Positions 46,901 to 58,900 of a DNA stretch of 64,000 bases are shown piece after piece; within the stretch, counting starts at the first letter, position 1; every line of letters begins with the position of its first letter. The translations under genes were made by a program, and so were the position numbers. The DNA lies in NCBI GenBank assembly GCA_004794785.1, contig SJOL01004315.1, positions 37,524 through 101,523 of the forward strand, given 5' to 3'. Under the pieces are notes generated by a model. That model did not search any database, was not told the origin of the DNA, and was given only the letters and a program-made list of their open reading frames with translations. The DNA comes from Opisthorchis felineus. Taxonomy: Eukaryota; Platyhelminthes; Trematoda; Opisthorchiida; Opisthorchiidae.

Positions 46901-49900
46901 CGGAGTCAATCCACGTCGTTCAGTTTCGTCAGTTGCGACACAGGCCACATCCGAACGAATGCGATCGAGTCTGCAGCGTATAAGTCAGCCACACTGTTGA
47001 GTGGGGTTCCCGCATTTACACAAACTAGGACGGGTGTAATCTATTTTGGCGCAGGATTGTTATCTGTATTGAACACGGGTAATATTCCACTAGAATGGAA
47101 CACTGCGTTGTCTACGCTGCACTAGCTTGACTGGGACTTCACTAATCACGTAACACTGCAAATCCCTGAGGGGACTGAGTTGGTAAAAATGTCATTTTCT
47201 CCTCACATAACAGCACAAACTCTTGCTGCTGAAGAAAGGCCAGTTGTCATTGGTGATTGGTCTTTTTTGAAATTCTCGAACACATGTTATGTGAATAGCA
47301 GATTGGCAAGCCTACTGTGGACCTAGAGTGGCGAGTGACTCTTTTTAGTTGAGCGGTAGTGATCCCCTTACAAACATCACCGGTTGCATCAACCTAATTT
47401 CTGTAAGCCAAGGATCGGACAGTCCTACCATTGATCAAGTCGACTACATAATGCATCGCTTCAGCCCTGCGTGTACTGCAGAAGTGATTGCTACTCTGCA
47501 TGTAGTGTTGACGGGAAAAAGGCATCTTCCTGCTAGCAGAACAGCCGATCTATGTGTTGCGTATCTCATTGTTGTAGGGCTGCATAGGTACCGGTTCTTC
47601 GAATCATTTGGAACCGGCTCACAGTCAACCATCTGGCTCTAGCTGTGTCTTGGTAACTCCCTGTGGTGAAATACTTAGTACATAATCTAAAAGCAGTAAA
47701 AACTCACGAGTGTGTCACGTGGATTGGTTCCATGCCTGTGAATCTAAGCATGGCTGCCCACTCCAGATGAGCAGCCGGACAAAAATGAGCATCTTCTGAC
47801 TTTTCTTTCTTGTCGTTGCATAACTTCCACAGAGCTTTCTTTAATTGAGATTGGATAGCCAAACTGCACGCCTCTAGGTAGTCAATTTGCTTACATTCTT
47901 AAGGCGAAGCTGTTTGAGTGGAATCATACAACACAATTCTGAATCCTTGCTGTCATGTGATACACGATGCCTTGATTCTGTAACAATTGCGCAAACGGTG
48001 GAAACGTTCTTTAAGGAGCAAACCTAGACAGATATCGCATATATTTTGCACGTATTGACCAGCCTTCACATACACGGAGGAGCACTCATTTGATCGATGC
48101 ATAGTGCACTCAGCCTTTTGTAAAAAAGCATGTGTCCCACCGCCGCCAGAGATTTCAGATTTTGATTTTAGACCTTACGTCCCCCGTGGTTGATGTTCAG
48201 CTTCCTAGATAGCTGCTCTACGTGTTCGTGGGCGAGAGTCCGCGGGGGTAAGTCTTGAAGCCAGATAAACAATCTCCTGAAGTGTGCAGTCCTTGATAAT
48301 ATGTATCAAATTTGAACAGGGCGGGAAAGAACAGACTTGCTGAACCCCGTCAGTTGTAGGAATGAGCATCTGAATGAGTATCTGAAGGTGTACGCATCTC
48401 GGAATGATTGTAGCACTAAGTCCCTCTCAGTGTTGAACACTGATGCCCTGCTGTCGATGATGATGATGTAGGAAAACTTCTGGACAGTTCGTTGTAAGTT
48501 GGTGGTCGAGTTGTTGCAAACGTTTTGTCACCAATCGAGGTTACATCGTCAGTGTGTTGTTATGAAGCGCAGTGGAGCCGTGCACTGGCGTTGTAAATTC
48601 GGTCAGAAATGTGGGAATAAAGAGCACGAAGTATATTTACACACTCCAGAAGCACCCAGCTTTGACCAGATGTATGTGAAAGAACTGACCTATCTACGAA
48701 TTCAAAGACTCTCTTGAATTCGAGAGTTGTTGACTGGCGGTATGTATGATCATGCCCAAGCATTTGATGTTATGTGAAGATGTTCAGTACAAATTACCCG
48801 GACGAAACCCTGCCTGCTACCCTCATATTCGCGTCTCACATGCTGGGGTTAGGCGTCGCAGTACTACTGAAAGCGGTAGTTGCCTTACGACAGCCGTTAG
48901 GCTGATACATTTCCAGTTAGAACAGTCGCCCCATGTACTTTTATTCAGCAGAGGTATGGTAATCCATTAGCTGCAGATGTCTGGAGCGCGTTCTTGTCTC
49001 CAGCTATATCCGAACAACTTAGGTATGTTAGAACGCCGATACGCCATCATCTTTAAGTAGCACCTGTGGAAGCTCACCTAGTCAGGCAGCCCGATGGTGT
49101 TCCAAAGCGGAAGGACATCAGTACTTCGTCAGTCGAGGGTGGATCTACACCCACAGACCACAGCTGGAGCTGAGTAGATCGGATGCCGATTGCGAAGTAA
49201 GCTGTTGAAAATATTCTGTCCAGCGATCTAGACGCTGTCTTTTATTATATATTAGACTTACGTTATTATCTTTGATTGGCGAACCAACGGGCGATGTCCT
49301 GGATACTGTCTTGAGGATCAGGTGGCTCAGCTTCCGTGCACTCCCCTTTACACTAACCCTCTCCGTTCTTTGAGATTGCTGGTTCCACCATTCCTCCATC
49401 TTCACACACAGACCTAGTCTAACAGACCGTCTGGCTGAACTATGCTGTGATCCCGAAGGCATACAACGTCTTGCATCAAGAAGTGACAGCGACTGTTTTG
49501 AGATCCAGTGGTTAGTATGTGCGCGCCCGGGAGCACCAGTTTTCCAGCGTCACGTATAGAGGACATCTCTTCCCAGTTATGACGAATAGTTTATGTGTTT
49601 TATGTGTTTCCTTAAGACGTGACCCATAAGGCATTTCAACCGGTAGTTTCCTTTTTAAACCTACCTGGGAAATCCAGTGAAAATCGCCATCAGACGATAG
49701 CTTGATCTGAATTAACATGTGTATTCCAGAGTGATCGGTAGAATAGCCTCGCCACCGGTAGATAATGGCCACCTGATCGATTCGACTCCAGGGTTGCTCG
49801 GCAGTAAGAGTACTTCAGGTCGCACAACGGCATCCACTTTGCCCAAACCCTGTACCGCTGAGCAACATGTGGTGATCAGCTCAGAGCTGTGTGTTTGTCG

Positions 49901-52900
49901 TGTGTGTGCGTGCGTGCATTCCTACTTCTTCGAAGTGACACTTTCTAACGTAATCTGAGCCACCGAATATGTTGTTCGACATTCGATCGAACAATCACAT
50001 AGATTTCTTGGGCCACGCCTTTCAAGGGCAACTGGTTGCGATATGATCACTGAGACACACCCATCTGAGAACGAGTTTGAGTTCGTGTGCAGTCTGGTTT
50101 GCATGACGGGCAGAATATTCGGTTAGAGTTTTCAATCAGGTTGGTCACCCCCTTTTCTACCAACCCACGAACTCATTCCTCTTGCGGCCAGCGTTGCTGT
50201 CCACAGTGAGGGTAATATTAGCCAGCCTATTTGTCACGCTTCTACTATTTTTTCGCATTCCTCTACGCATGACGTCAGTTGAGTTGTACATTCTCTTTGC
50301 CCATGTTCGCCCAGGCCATGAAACAGGGTTACGAGGAGTCCAAGTGCATGAACTACCTGGTTGATGGATTTCCTCGAAATGAAGACAATCGGACGTGTTG
50401 GGAAGTGGAGATGGGTTCAAAAACAGTTCTCAAGCAGGTGATTGTCGCCGATTGCACAGACGATGTAAGTCAACATTCTGGTCCGTTTCTCGGCCGAGGT
50501 TACTTCTTTGCTTACGTACTCGCTTTGCTTCTACTCGCAAAGTAATCACGAAACATCTCTCATTTCGAGGCGGTGAGGGGATCCATATGCCTTACCGACC
50601 TTGGGAGCTTTGCCCACTCTTCGCGGAAAGAGCAGCGGAAAATAGATAGATGGAGGTCGGTAAATGCTTAATCCTAGCGTTAGTCCAACGATCCTTGAGT
50701 GTACGGTGTAAGAATGAGTTCCGTAGGGCGTTTTATCATGTGCACGAAAGCAAAACGCCAGCACTCTTTGAGAAGGATGGTTTGGTGATTTTCGGCTGTA
50801 AAAATGGAATGACCATGACCGCTGGTCACCTTCCTGAGGCTTCGGTGCCATTCCAAATGGGTGCGCTATGTCAGTTGCTTTGTAGGTGAAGCTGACAATT
50901 CCTTGGCTTGGATTTACCCCTATGGTACGTTGGCGAAATCCATTCCTAGACAAAAGGACAATACTATTCCCTGGCATAGTTTGCCATTGTCCCATTCGAT
51001 TTCGCCGTGATGCAGTGGATCGATGCACGATTGATGTCGAAGATACTGGGTGCAGTGGTGGATCACCGTCAACCTTACTTCACCTCCATCATTTTCGATT
51101 CGCCGTAGGGATGCTCTCTTCACGTCTGTCGAAAGAAACGAGCCCGGCATACGCATGGGTTAGCGCAGTCGAGGCTCGAAAATGTAGTTCAAAGAGGTTG
51201 TGTACCCTACGACGCAATCCCTTAAGAATGGACCTGATTCGATGGCCGCTGCAAAGCTGGGTATGAAAAACGGATTCCCCAGTTGGTCGTTGTACTGTGA
51301 CAAAGTACTTTACGCGGTACGCACACCTCAAACGCCGCACTGGGTGCGCCTCTGAAAAACCCGAACGCCGATAGATTACCCGGTGGCAAACACTGTCGGT
51401 ACGCCCACTGGAACGTGGCGTTGCATCCACATTCTCACGAGTCCAAGGTCGGCTAACTGCCCATCCGTCGACCAACCACATGCGAGTTGGGCGTACCGGC
51501 GGCTGCAGTGCCTAACTGTGGGCGGTAAGGTCGTTTGAACTTGGGAGTCCTCTTAACACCAGCTAGCAAAGATTTTTTTTACCATTTTGATTGATGATTC
51601 TGAGACAGCGGAATTCACCCCATACAACGTGCGTCGACAATCAATAGTTTCGATACGACAACCTATCCTGAACCAGGACGAAATCGGTCGTGTGATGTCT
51701 ACGTATTTTGAGCAATTACCCGGTACCGTTTGTGTCAAACAAACTTCACTGAATATCCTCTCAGGGTGTCTTGAGGTGTTGTGCGTGTTGCGGAAGAATA
51801 TCAGTATAGTATGGAATACAAAATCTGCATTTTCAGCGGTTTTTGGACGTGCCTGAAAGCCCACAAATGATTTTTTCGTGTGATCCCTAATGCCATTCAA
51901 CCAGGGCGCGTGTTGTCCACCTCACAGTTTACACCATCCTGAAGTGAGCGTTGAAAACAGTCGTCTCGGTAGACGATGCGGCAACTTGTGATGTTTGATC
52001 TGTGGTGATTTTTTTAGTCTACCTTCGAGTGCTGTCTGTCACGCTTGTTGTTGTTCATCCTTGGGGCTACTTTCAGCGAGACTTTGTACGGGTAGTGTGG
52101 CCTCGAATGGCTGTATCATTCCCCGGCACAACTGTGGCCGACTTATCCAACCGGCTAAGGCGGACGAAAACCTAATACAGTGTTCAGGTTCATCTTCGGG
52201 CCACAGTGTCCAGAGCTGCCTCATAGACTGCTTGTAAATACAGCTGTTCCTTTTGGGAGCGATCTCGTGAAAGGATTAGCGAAAATATAGCTCCTTAAAG
52301 GAACGATTACCATTGAGAAGAACTCCAAAGAACCGAATTAAGCTAGTCTGTCCAGTACACATGGTTTTACAGTCTACTGAGTAGGTTGAATTCGGCACGG
52401 GACTTTTGGATGATCTCGACGGTCCTGGTATTGCCATGATGAATGTTGATGTTTTTTTCGTAAGTTTATACATGGCGTCCAAGCATTTTCATGGTATGCG
52501 GACGAACTTCGGCCCAGATTACCTGGACGCGATGGCTTGTTTTGTTATTTTTCCGCAGATATGCATCGAGCGGTGCTTAGGACGCGATTCCGGCCGGATA
52601 GATGATAATGAAGAAACTCTTAAACGCCGGTAAGTACAATGATTCGTTTGGAGTCTTTATTCGTGTGTGTGTGTGTGTGTGCGTGCGTAGTTTCCCCACT
52701 CAGGCGGACAACCTGGAGATAACAAAACGGTCTGTTCTAGGGAGATCCCACGATTCAACAGAAACTTTAGGAGATCAACTAATTATGTTTTATTTTGAGG
52801 AGAGGCGATTGCTTCTTACCATATGCTTGGGTTAACTCTCCAATTATCATCCGATGGCTGAAGTTGTATGTGAATGCCACTCTACTCTGGCAGGATTGTA

Positions 52901-55900
52901 TCTTGACGGTTCTCTTTCCTGCGGACAGTAAACTTATTCTGTTAGCTCTAACCAGCTGTTAATATATCAGATCATCTGGCTATTGATGGTTATTCAATAG
53001 CGATTGCGTGCTGTCAGTGAAGCCAGTCTGTGCTGAGAAGCACTGTACAATTATTTCATCCTTGTTAGGAATCTTCAGCAGTGTGCATCTCACGAAAATC
53101 GAAGAGTTTCAAACCCACGACCTTCCGGCCAGTGTTTGAACAAGAGTGGCTGATCAACAGTGTGATTAGCTCTCAATTGGATAGAGAGAGAGATGACATA
53201 GTGCCAGTCATCCTTCAATAACGAAAACCGCATAACGTGGTCACGTATTGACTGGCCAATCAAGTGACGACTTCCCGGAAGAAAGTTTCACACATCCAAT
53301 CAAATTACCCTTCCTCTGAGCTGCTTATTGGTTCATGGTTAGCCAAAATGTCAATGTTTCAGGATTTTTGTCGCCCCTCGAATAGGGCTATGTAGCGTAC
53401 CCGGTCGCAATGGGATGTGATAGCAGTTGTCAAGCGTCGTACAAACTCTATGTCGAATACCTTCAGCAGCGACTCTGACGGGAACTTTTGAAACCACTAG
53501 TCAAATTTAAGAACCAGGTGGTATGCACTAATAGCGGTTTGTACTGTGCGGGACAATGGTTTAAAGTTACTGGGCGAACCTTGTATAATATAAATACAGT
53601 ACGAAAATGGAATAAGTCAAAAGAAAACTTGTCGTTTGAGAGTTCCTGCATGAAGGTTCGGACGCGTGATTGTCCGTGGACGTGTGAAGTTTGCCTGTCT
53701 TCCTGTCCCGTGTGCGTGTGTGTGTGTGCTGCGTCAATTTTCGTGCGGGTTTATTGTGTGTACTGGGAAAACAGGAGTGGCCATTCCAGTTTGACGTTTG
53801 CATAAACGAAAACAACTTGACCTGACGTGAGTCAGGGTTGTATGCATGGCATGTGATGCAGGTGGTATTAGTGTCATCATCATCGACAGCATGACATCTA
53901 TGTTCCACACTGGTGCATCGCTGCCGTACAACCATGATTTATTTGAAGGCCTTATTGTGAAGAAAAGAATAAAAGTGGATGCGAAAGGAACTTAGTGCTA
54001 GCTTACTACAATCAATCTGAGGTGCCTACACCTCCAGATACTCATTCAGGCAATCTGGATAGAAACTGACAACAAGAACGCCATTGACATAGCGCCTCCA
54101 ACCAGGCGCAGTGGGGATCACGCGGTCCCCATCCTGGACGGCGAGTAGCACCGATAGCATCCAAACCTTTCGGAATCTCTTTCGTACCCGTCTACCAGCT
54201 CAAGGATTGAACACCTCTGCTTCCGTCACTCTGAGTTGGGCATGGAAAACTGCACTCTCTTCGGCAAACGATGGTTCGACATACGCAATACATGGCCTAA
54301 CCAACGCAACTTCTAGTGCTGGACACATTCTTCAATGGAAGTCCCCGTTGCCCAACCGAAAAATAGCTTTCTACGGATTCTCCGACACCAATCCACACGA
54401 GCTATGATTCTGAGACAACAGTTGTCGAGGACTTGAAGACGTCTCAGTTCCGCTGCTCGAACAGACTTAGTCCCACAGCCATAAACCAAAAAGCAGCCCG
54501 TACTGTAGCCTGATGCACACATCTCTTGAAAACCGTTTATTACCCGATGAGTCCTAAGAAGGGGGGTACCAGTCATTTGGGTTGTGCACAGATACTGTCT
54601 GCTATACATGTTAGGGATTGTCAGTAACCCACTGAAGAGAGGTTGATATAACGGTAAAGATTCATTGCGCTTTCCACACCGGATTTGTGTAGGGTTTTGC
54701 GTGTTCAAAAAGACAACAGCCCAACTTCGTTCTTATCTCACGACATCGCTCCCAGTAGTAACGTGATTGTTCGTCACACTTCCGCTAATCAGTGTACTTT
54801 TCCATCGGTCAAAAAGCACCCACTTGCTTGTGGTAGCTCTGCATTGCGTGAATACTGCAATCAACACAGTTTAACACTGTCAACTCTAGACGGCACCACG
54901 TGACTTTAACGTGATAGGCAGCAACATCAGGTTTGTTTCTTCAACACACACGCACAAATTTCATTTTGAAAGGCCATAAGGTGTAACAAAGGAAACGAGT
55001 GGACGGTAAAGGGACCCTGTATCTACGGGAAGCGTTTTGAGATGCTTACTTCCGCAAACAATCTTCGAAGTGTTTTCAACAACCTTACGAGTGGTACATT
55101 AAATCTTCAGGAAAATTCACAGGGCGACTGGCGCCGATATTGGTCAGCCACCGTCTTCGTATCCTTACTTGATTTGTATAAGTTTTGTCAACTGTACGCA
55201 TTCCTATATTGAATCAATTCTGATCGTCGTTTCCTAAATCACCTCGCATCCTCTTTCCAATTACGTTTGGTTGAGGTTGCTATTCGACTTAAAAAGTTTC
55301 GCACAGTCAATTGAAACCTGGCTCGCCCACAGTGTTTTAGACTAGACTGTCCACTTGGAGTATCACTAAGCAGTGTTGCTGGTGTGGTTTGCCTTCCAGG
55401 GTGGGGTCCTCCCTGCGCTTTGCTGGAGACAGTGAAAAGAATGGCGTTCGTGCTGTCAGTTTCTTTCCAGATTTTTTGATTAAGCGCCTGGAGCTGTGGG
55501 AACCTTGAAATGCTTGCGATAGGCCAGCACCAGGTCCCATCCCTCACCCACTCTTTTTCTCTTCTACTCATTTTAAGGTTTTTTGTACAATTAGATAAAC
55601 TTTGTAGTTGTATGGCAGTTAAGAATGAGTATGAACACTGGTCTCTTGCCGTCTTTGTTGATGATGACGAGTCGTTCAGCTGTAACACCGCTTCGGTTCC
55701 TAGCCGCTATGCCACTCGAAGGAAGCATGACCAACCTGAGGTACTTCCAGGTTTCCCAAGCCTAGATAGGAACAGTCGAGATGTCGAGGTTGGGTTCGAA
55801 CCACAGACCTTCCGGTCCGTAAGCTGGAGCCTTAACCACTGAGCTATCTCGAGCATCCCAAACCTTCAACTAGTGGCAAACGGCTTCTCAAACAGCAACG

Positions 55901-58900
55901 CGTTGTTTTTTGACAAAAATTAACACGTGCTCACGGGAGTGCTCACGGAATCGATCCACTAAAATTCTAGGGGGCTTACACATGAATGCCTTCAATGTAG
56001 ACCACAATTCTCCGTACTTTGTCTCGCCTGCCGGGTCCAGCTGCTTGGTGTTAGCATTGAAATCACTTATTTATGGAACTGTTGGCCAGTTGAGTCGCTG
56101 CGTCATTTCGCTCATTGTCTACAAGTTTCATCGGAACTTAGTCCTAACGAATAAAACCCAATTTGTTACCTGTCCGTTTTTTTTTTTGAGATTCGAGAGA
56201 CTGGCTACACGTGTTTGTTATGTATCCTGCTTTGTTCATTAAGTCGACCGTGGTTGACTTTGGCATGGTTGCTCACTTTGAGGACAAAAGTGTATTTCTT
56301 GGCTAACATGCGGATATTTGGTGAACATCTCTTTGTGTTTGTGTGTCTCGTACTCCTCAAGGTTGCGACAATTCAAAGAACAATGTCTTCCCATCATCGA
56401 ATATTACGAGGCCAGGAATCTCGTGTCTCGTATTGACGCCACAAAATCGAAAGAAGAGGTAAGTGTGTAATTGTATGGTTCCTGTTCTTTAAGAATCCGG
56501 GTGGTAGGAGGGCAAACACCCTGCGGCTACGGGGTCGTATGGTTTCATGGAACTGGGCGCTAAACTCGTTTAATTCTTCGGGTATAAGGGATCCGTCGTT
56601 GTGATTCCTTGATTGATAGGTCAGGCGAAGGTTGTGGGTGTCGTGAATAACAAGGTATGTCTGTGGCACATGCGAGATGTTTCGAAGTGCCCAGCAGGCG
56701 CATCCCTTATACAGACGTTCTCATTTCCTGCAAGCGACCGGATTCGTAGTGTGCACCATCAGTGCACGAAACTAACTGTGGTCGTATGAAGGGTGTCAGC
56801 AAGGTCGGAATATCCCAGACCCTCAACTCCACTTAACGCCGGTCAGACAGCCGTGGATCAGTCAGACAGTGCGAGACAGCCTTGGATCAATGTCAGACAG
56901 CGCGAGGCCGTTGTACCTTCGCACTCGCGTGGTGCAATAAAGCTGTTGTGTTCCTTGTCTGTGAGTCTTTTTCCGGCACTAGGCACTGGAGCGGGGACAG
57001 CGGTCAGATGCAACAAAGGGTTGATCCATTTGGGGACATCGTCTCGGCGTGTTTGAGTAATGGCTGCCTCGGCCACAGAAGCCATAGGATGCTGGTTACC
57101 TCAATACACCCATTCGGATTTAGAAAACTGTTGGCTCAGGTCAAACTGCAACGCGGGCATCCAGAAGGTCAGTGTGTGTAGGGAGGGAAACTAACTGCGA
57201 TACATGGCCTTACGGCGTCTCGGGACCAATATCTGTCGGGCGATTATGGGATAAGCAGGGAAGTAGATCAGGACAAGGAAGATACCAAAGAAGAACTGCG
57301 CATTTTTGCCTACTTCAGGCCTTCTGGATAACGACGGTTTGATAGTTGCATGAAACGAGACACTTTGTCTGGCTTGTGTCAAGTGTGGCACACGATGCAG
57401 ATGGTAGCAGTTTCAAACCTGAGTCTTGCTCGTGATGGTTGACCCTCTACAAACCAATGGTGTGCCACAGTGTACAAGAGATCAAACTTTGCCTTCTGGA
57501 GGGGTGGGGTTAGTTCTGCAGAGTGACATATCCCGATGTACTTCATATTGTCCTTGTATTTGTTCTCCAACTCCTCATACTTGTCAAGAAATCTATTTAC
57601 CTGCTCCTCAGAAAACTTCATTGTCAATGCCTTTAATTCTGCAGACAAGATGAATGATCTTTTAAGAAGATCTGCCTGGGTCATTATCGTTTTCGTTAGT
57701 AGGTTAAGGGTCGGGGGTGAATTTCTAGTGATCTGTACTATTCGTGTCGTCAAAAGAGGGAATTGGGCAAGCCAGTCTTTGTATTCTGTGTACTTTATGT
57801 ATGGGAGTGGGGTTTCCACTGTCTTCGTGTATGTTTCGTTGAGCGAGGCCAACATTCCACTTGCTCTGTTGGACAGATCCAGAAGGCAAAGTTGGATCTC
57901 TTGTACACTGTGGTACACCATTGGTTTTTAGAGGGTCAACCATCACGAGCAAGACTCATGTTTGATAATGCTACCGCCTGCGTCGTGTGCCATACTTACA
58001 ACCTTGACACAAGTCAGACAAAGTGTCTGGTTTCATTCAACTATCAAACCAAGAATGGACACTTCTCTCTTCAGGCCGATTGCCGGTCCAGCATCAAGGC
58101 GAACTCTGATTGTTCAAAAGTCTGGACCCAACAGCCAATCATGATCCAGTATCTGCCGAATGCCGGTAGCCAATGGCACATCCAGAAGGCGTCAGAATTT
58201 CCAGAATGTTGTCGCCGCATACACTTTGTATACGAGTACAAGTGTTTTAGACCTGGTTTTAGGCGTTAACATACGTTGTGCACCTTTGGTGGTTGTTTTG
58301 ACGGGAGCACTAGCTTGGAAGGTTCAGACCGAGAACTAAGCTGAGAAAATACCGTTAGTACAGCATGCTTCACTGAGCTGTAAGCCGACTGTGCCGTTTG
58401 GTTCTAGTGAGGTGACGGGAGCACGACTCAGTAGTCCACCATTCGCGGAAGAATAGTGATGTTACTGATTTGGTCCTGGGTTGCTCGAGGTGGCTCAGTG
58501 GTTAAGACGCAAACTTACTGATCGGAATGTCCGTGGTTCGAACCCGACTTCTGCATCTCGACTGCTCCTGTCTAGGCTTGGGCAACCTGACAGTATCTGA
58601 GGTGGTTTGTGCTTCCTTCGGGTGTCATGGTATCTAGGCGCCGAAGTGGTGCTCTAATTACATTATATTCTTATTATCGATCATCACAGTAGTTGGCTCC
58701 TATTCGACGCAGAAGGTATTCGATAGACGTGTCGTAGTTCCCCTGCGGACTGTGGAGTATCGCTGACAAGCTGGGCAGTAGAAAGAAACTCCTGTTTATG
58801 TTCTCAGGGTTCTCCCGTGTAGGTCGCGCATACTGATTCATAGCAGAATATAAGCTATCCGACTGAATTTGTACATTCGCAAACCTAGAAGGTTTGAAAT

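Noticed and set aside
50546..51481. Minus-strand open frames of 160 and 130 codons in CMPK1 intron 3
   Set aside because: They overlap comparable open frames on the + strand, have no recognisable motif and lie inside an intron; kept as unassigned.
52660..53732. (TG)n runs at about 52660-52690 and 53708-53728, and the C run at 42480-42492
   Set aside because: Ordinary microsatellites with no link to a feature.
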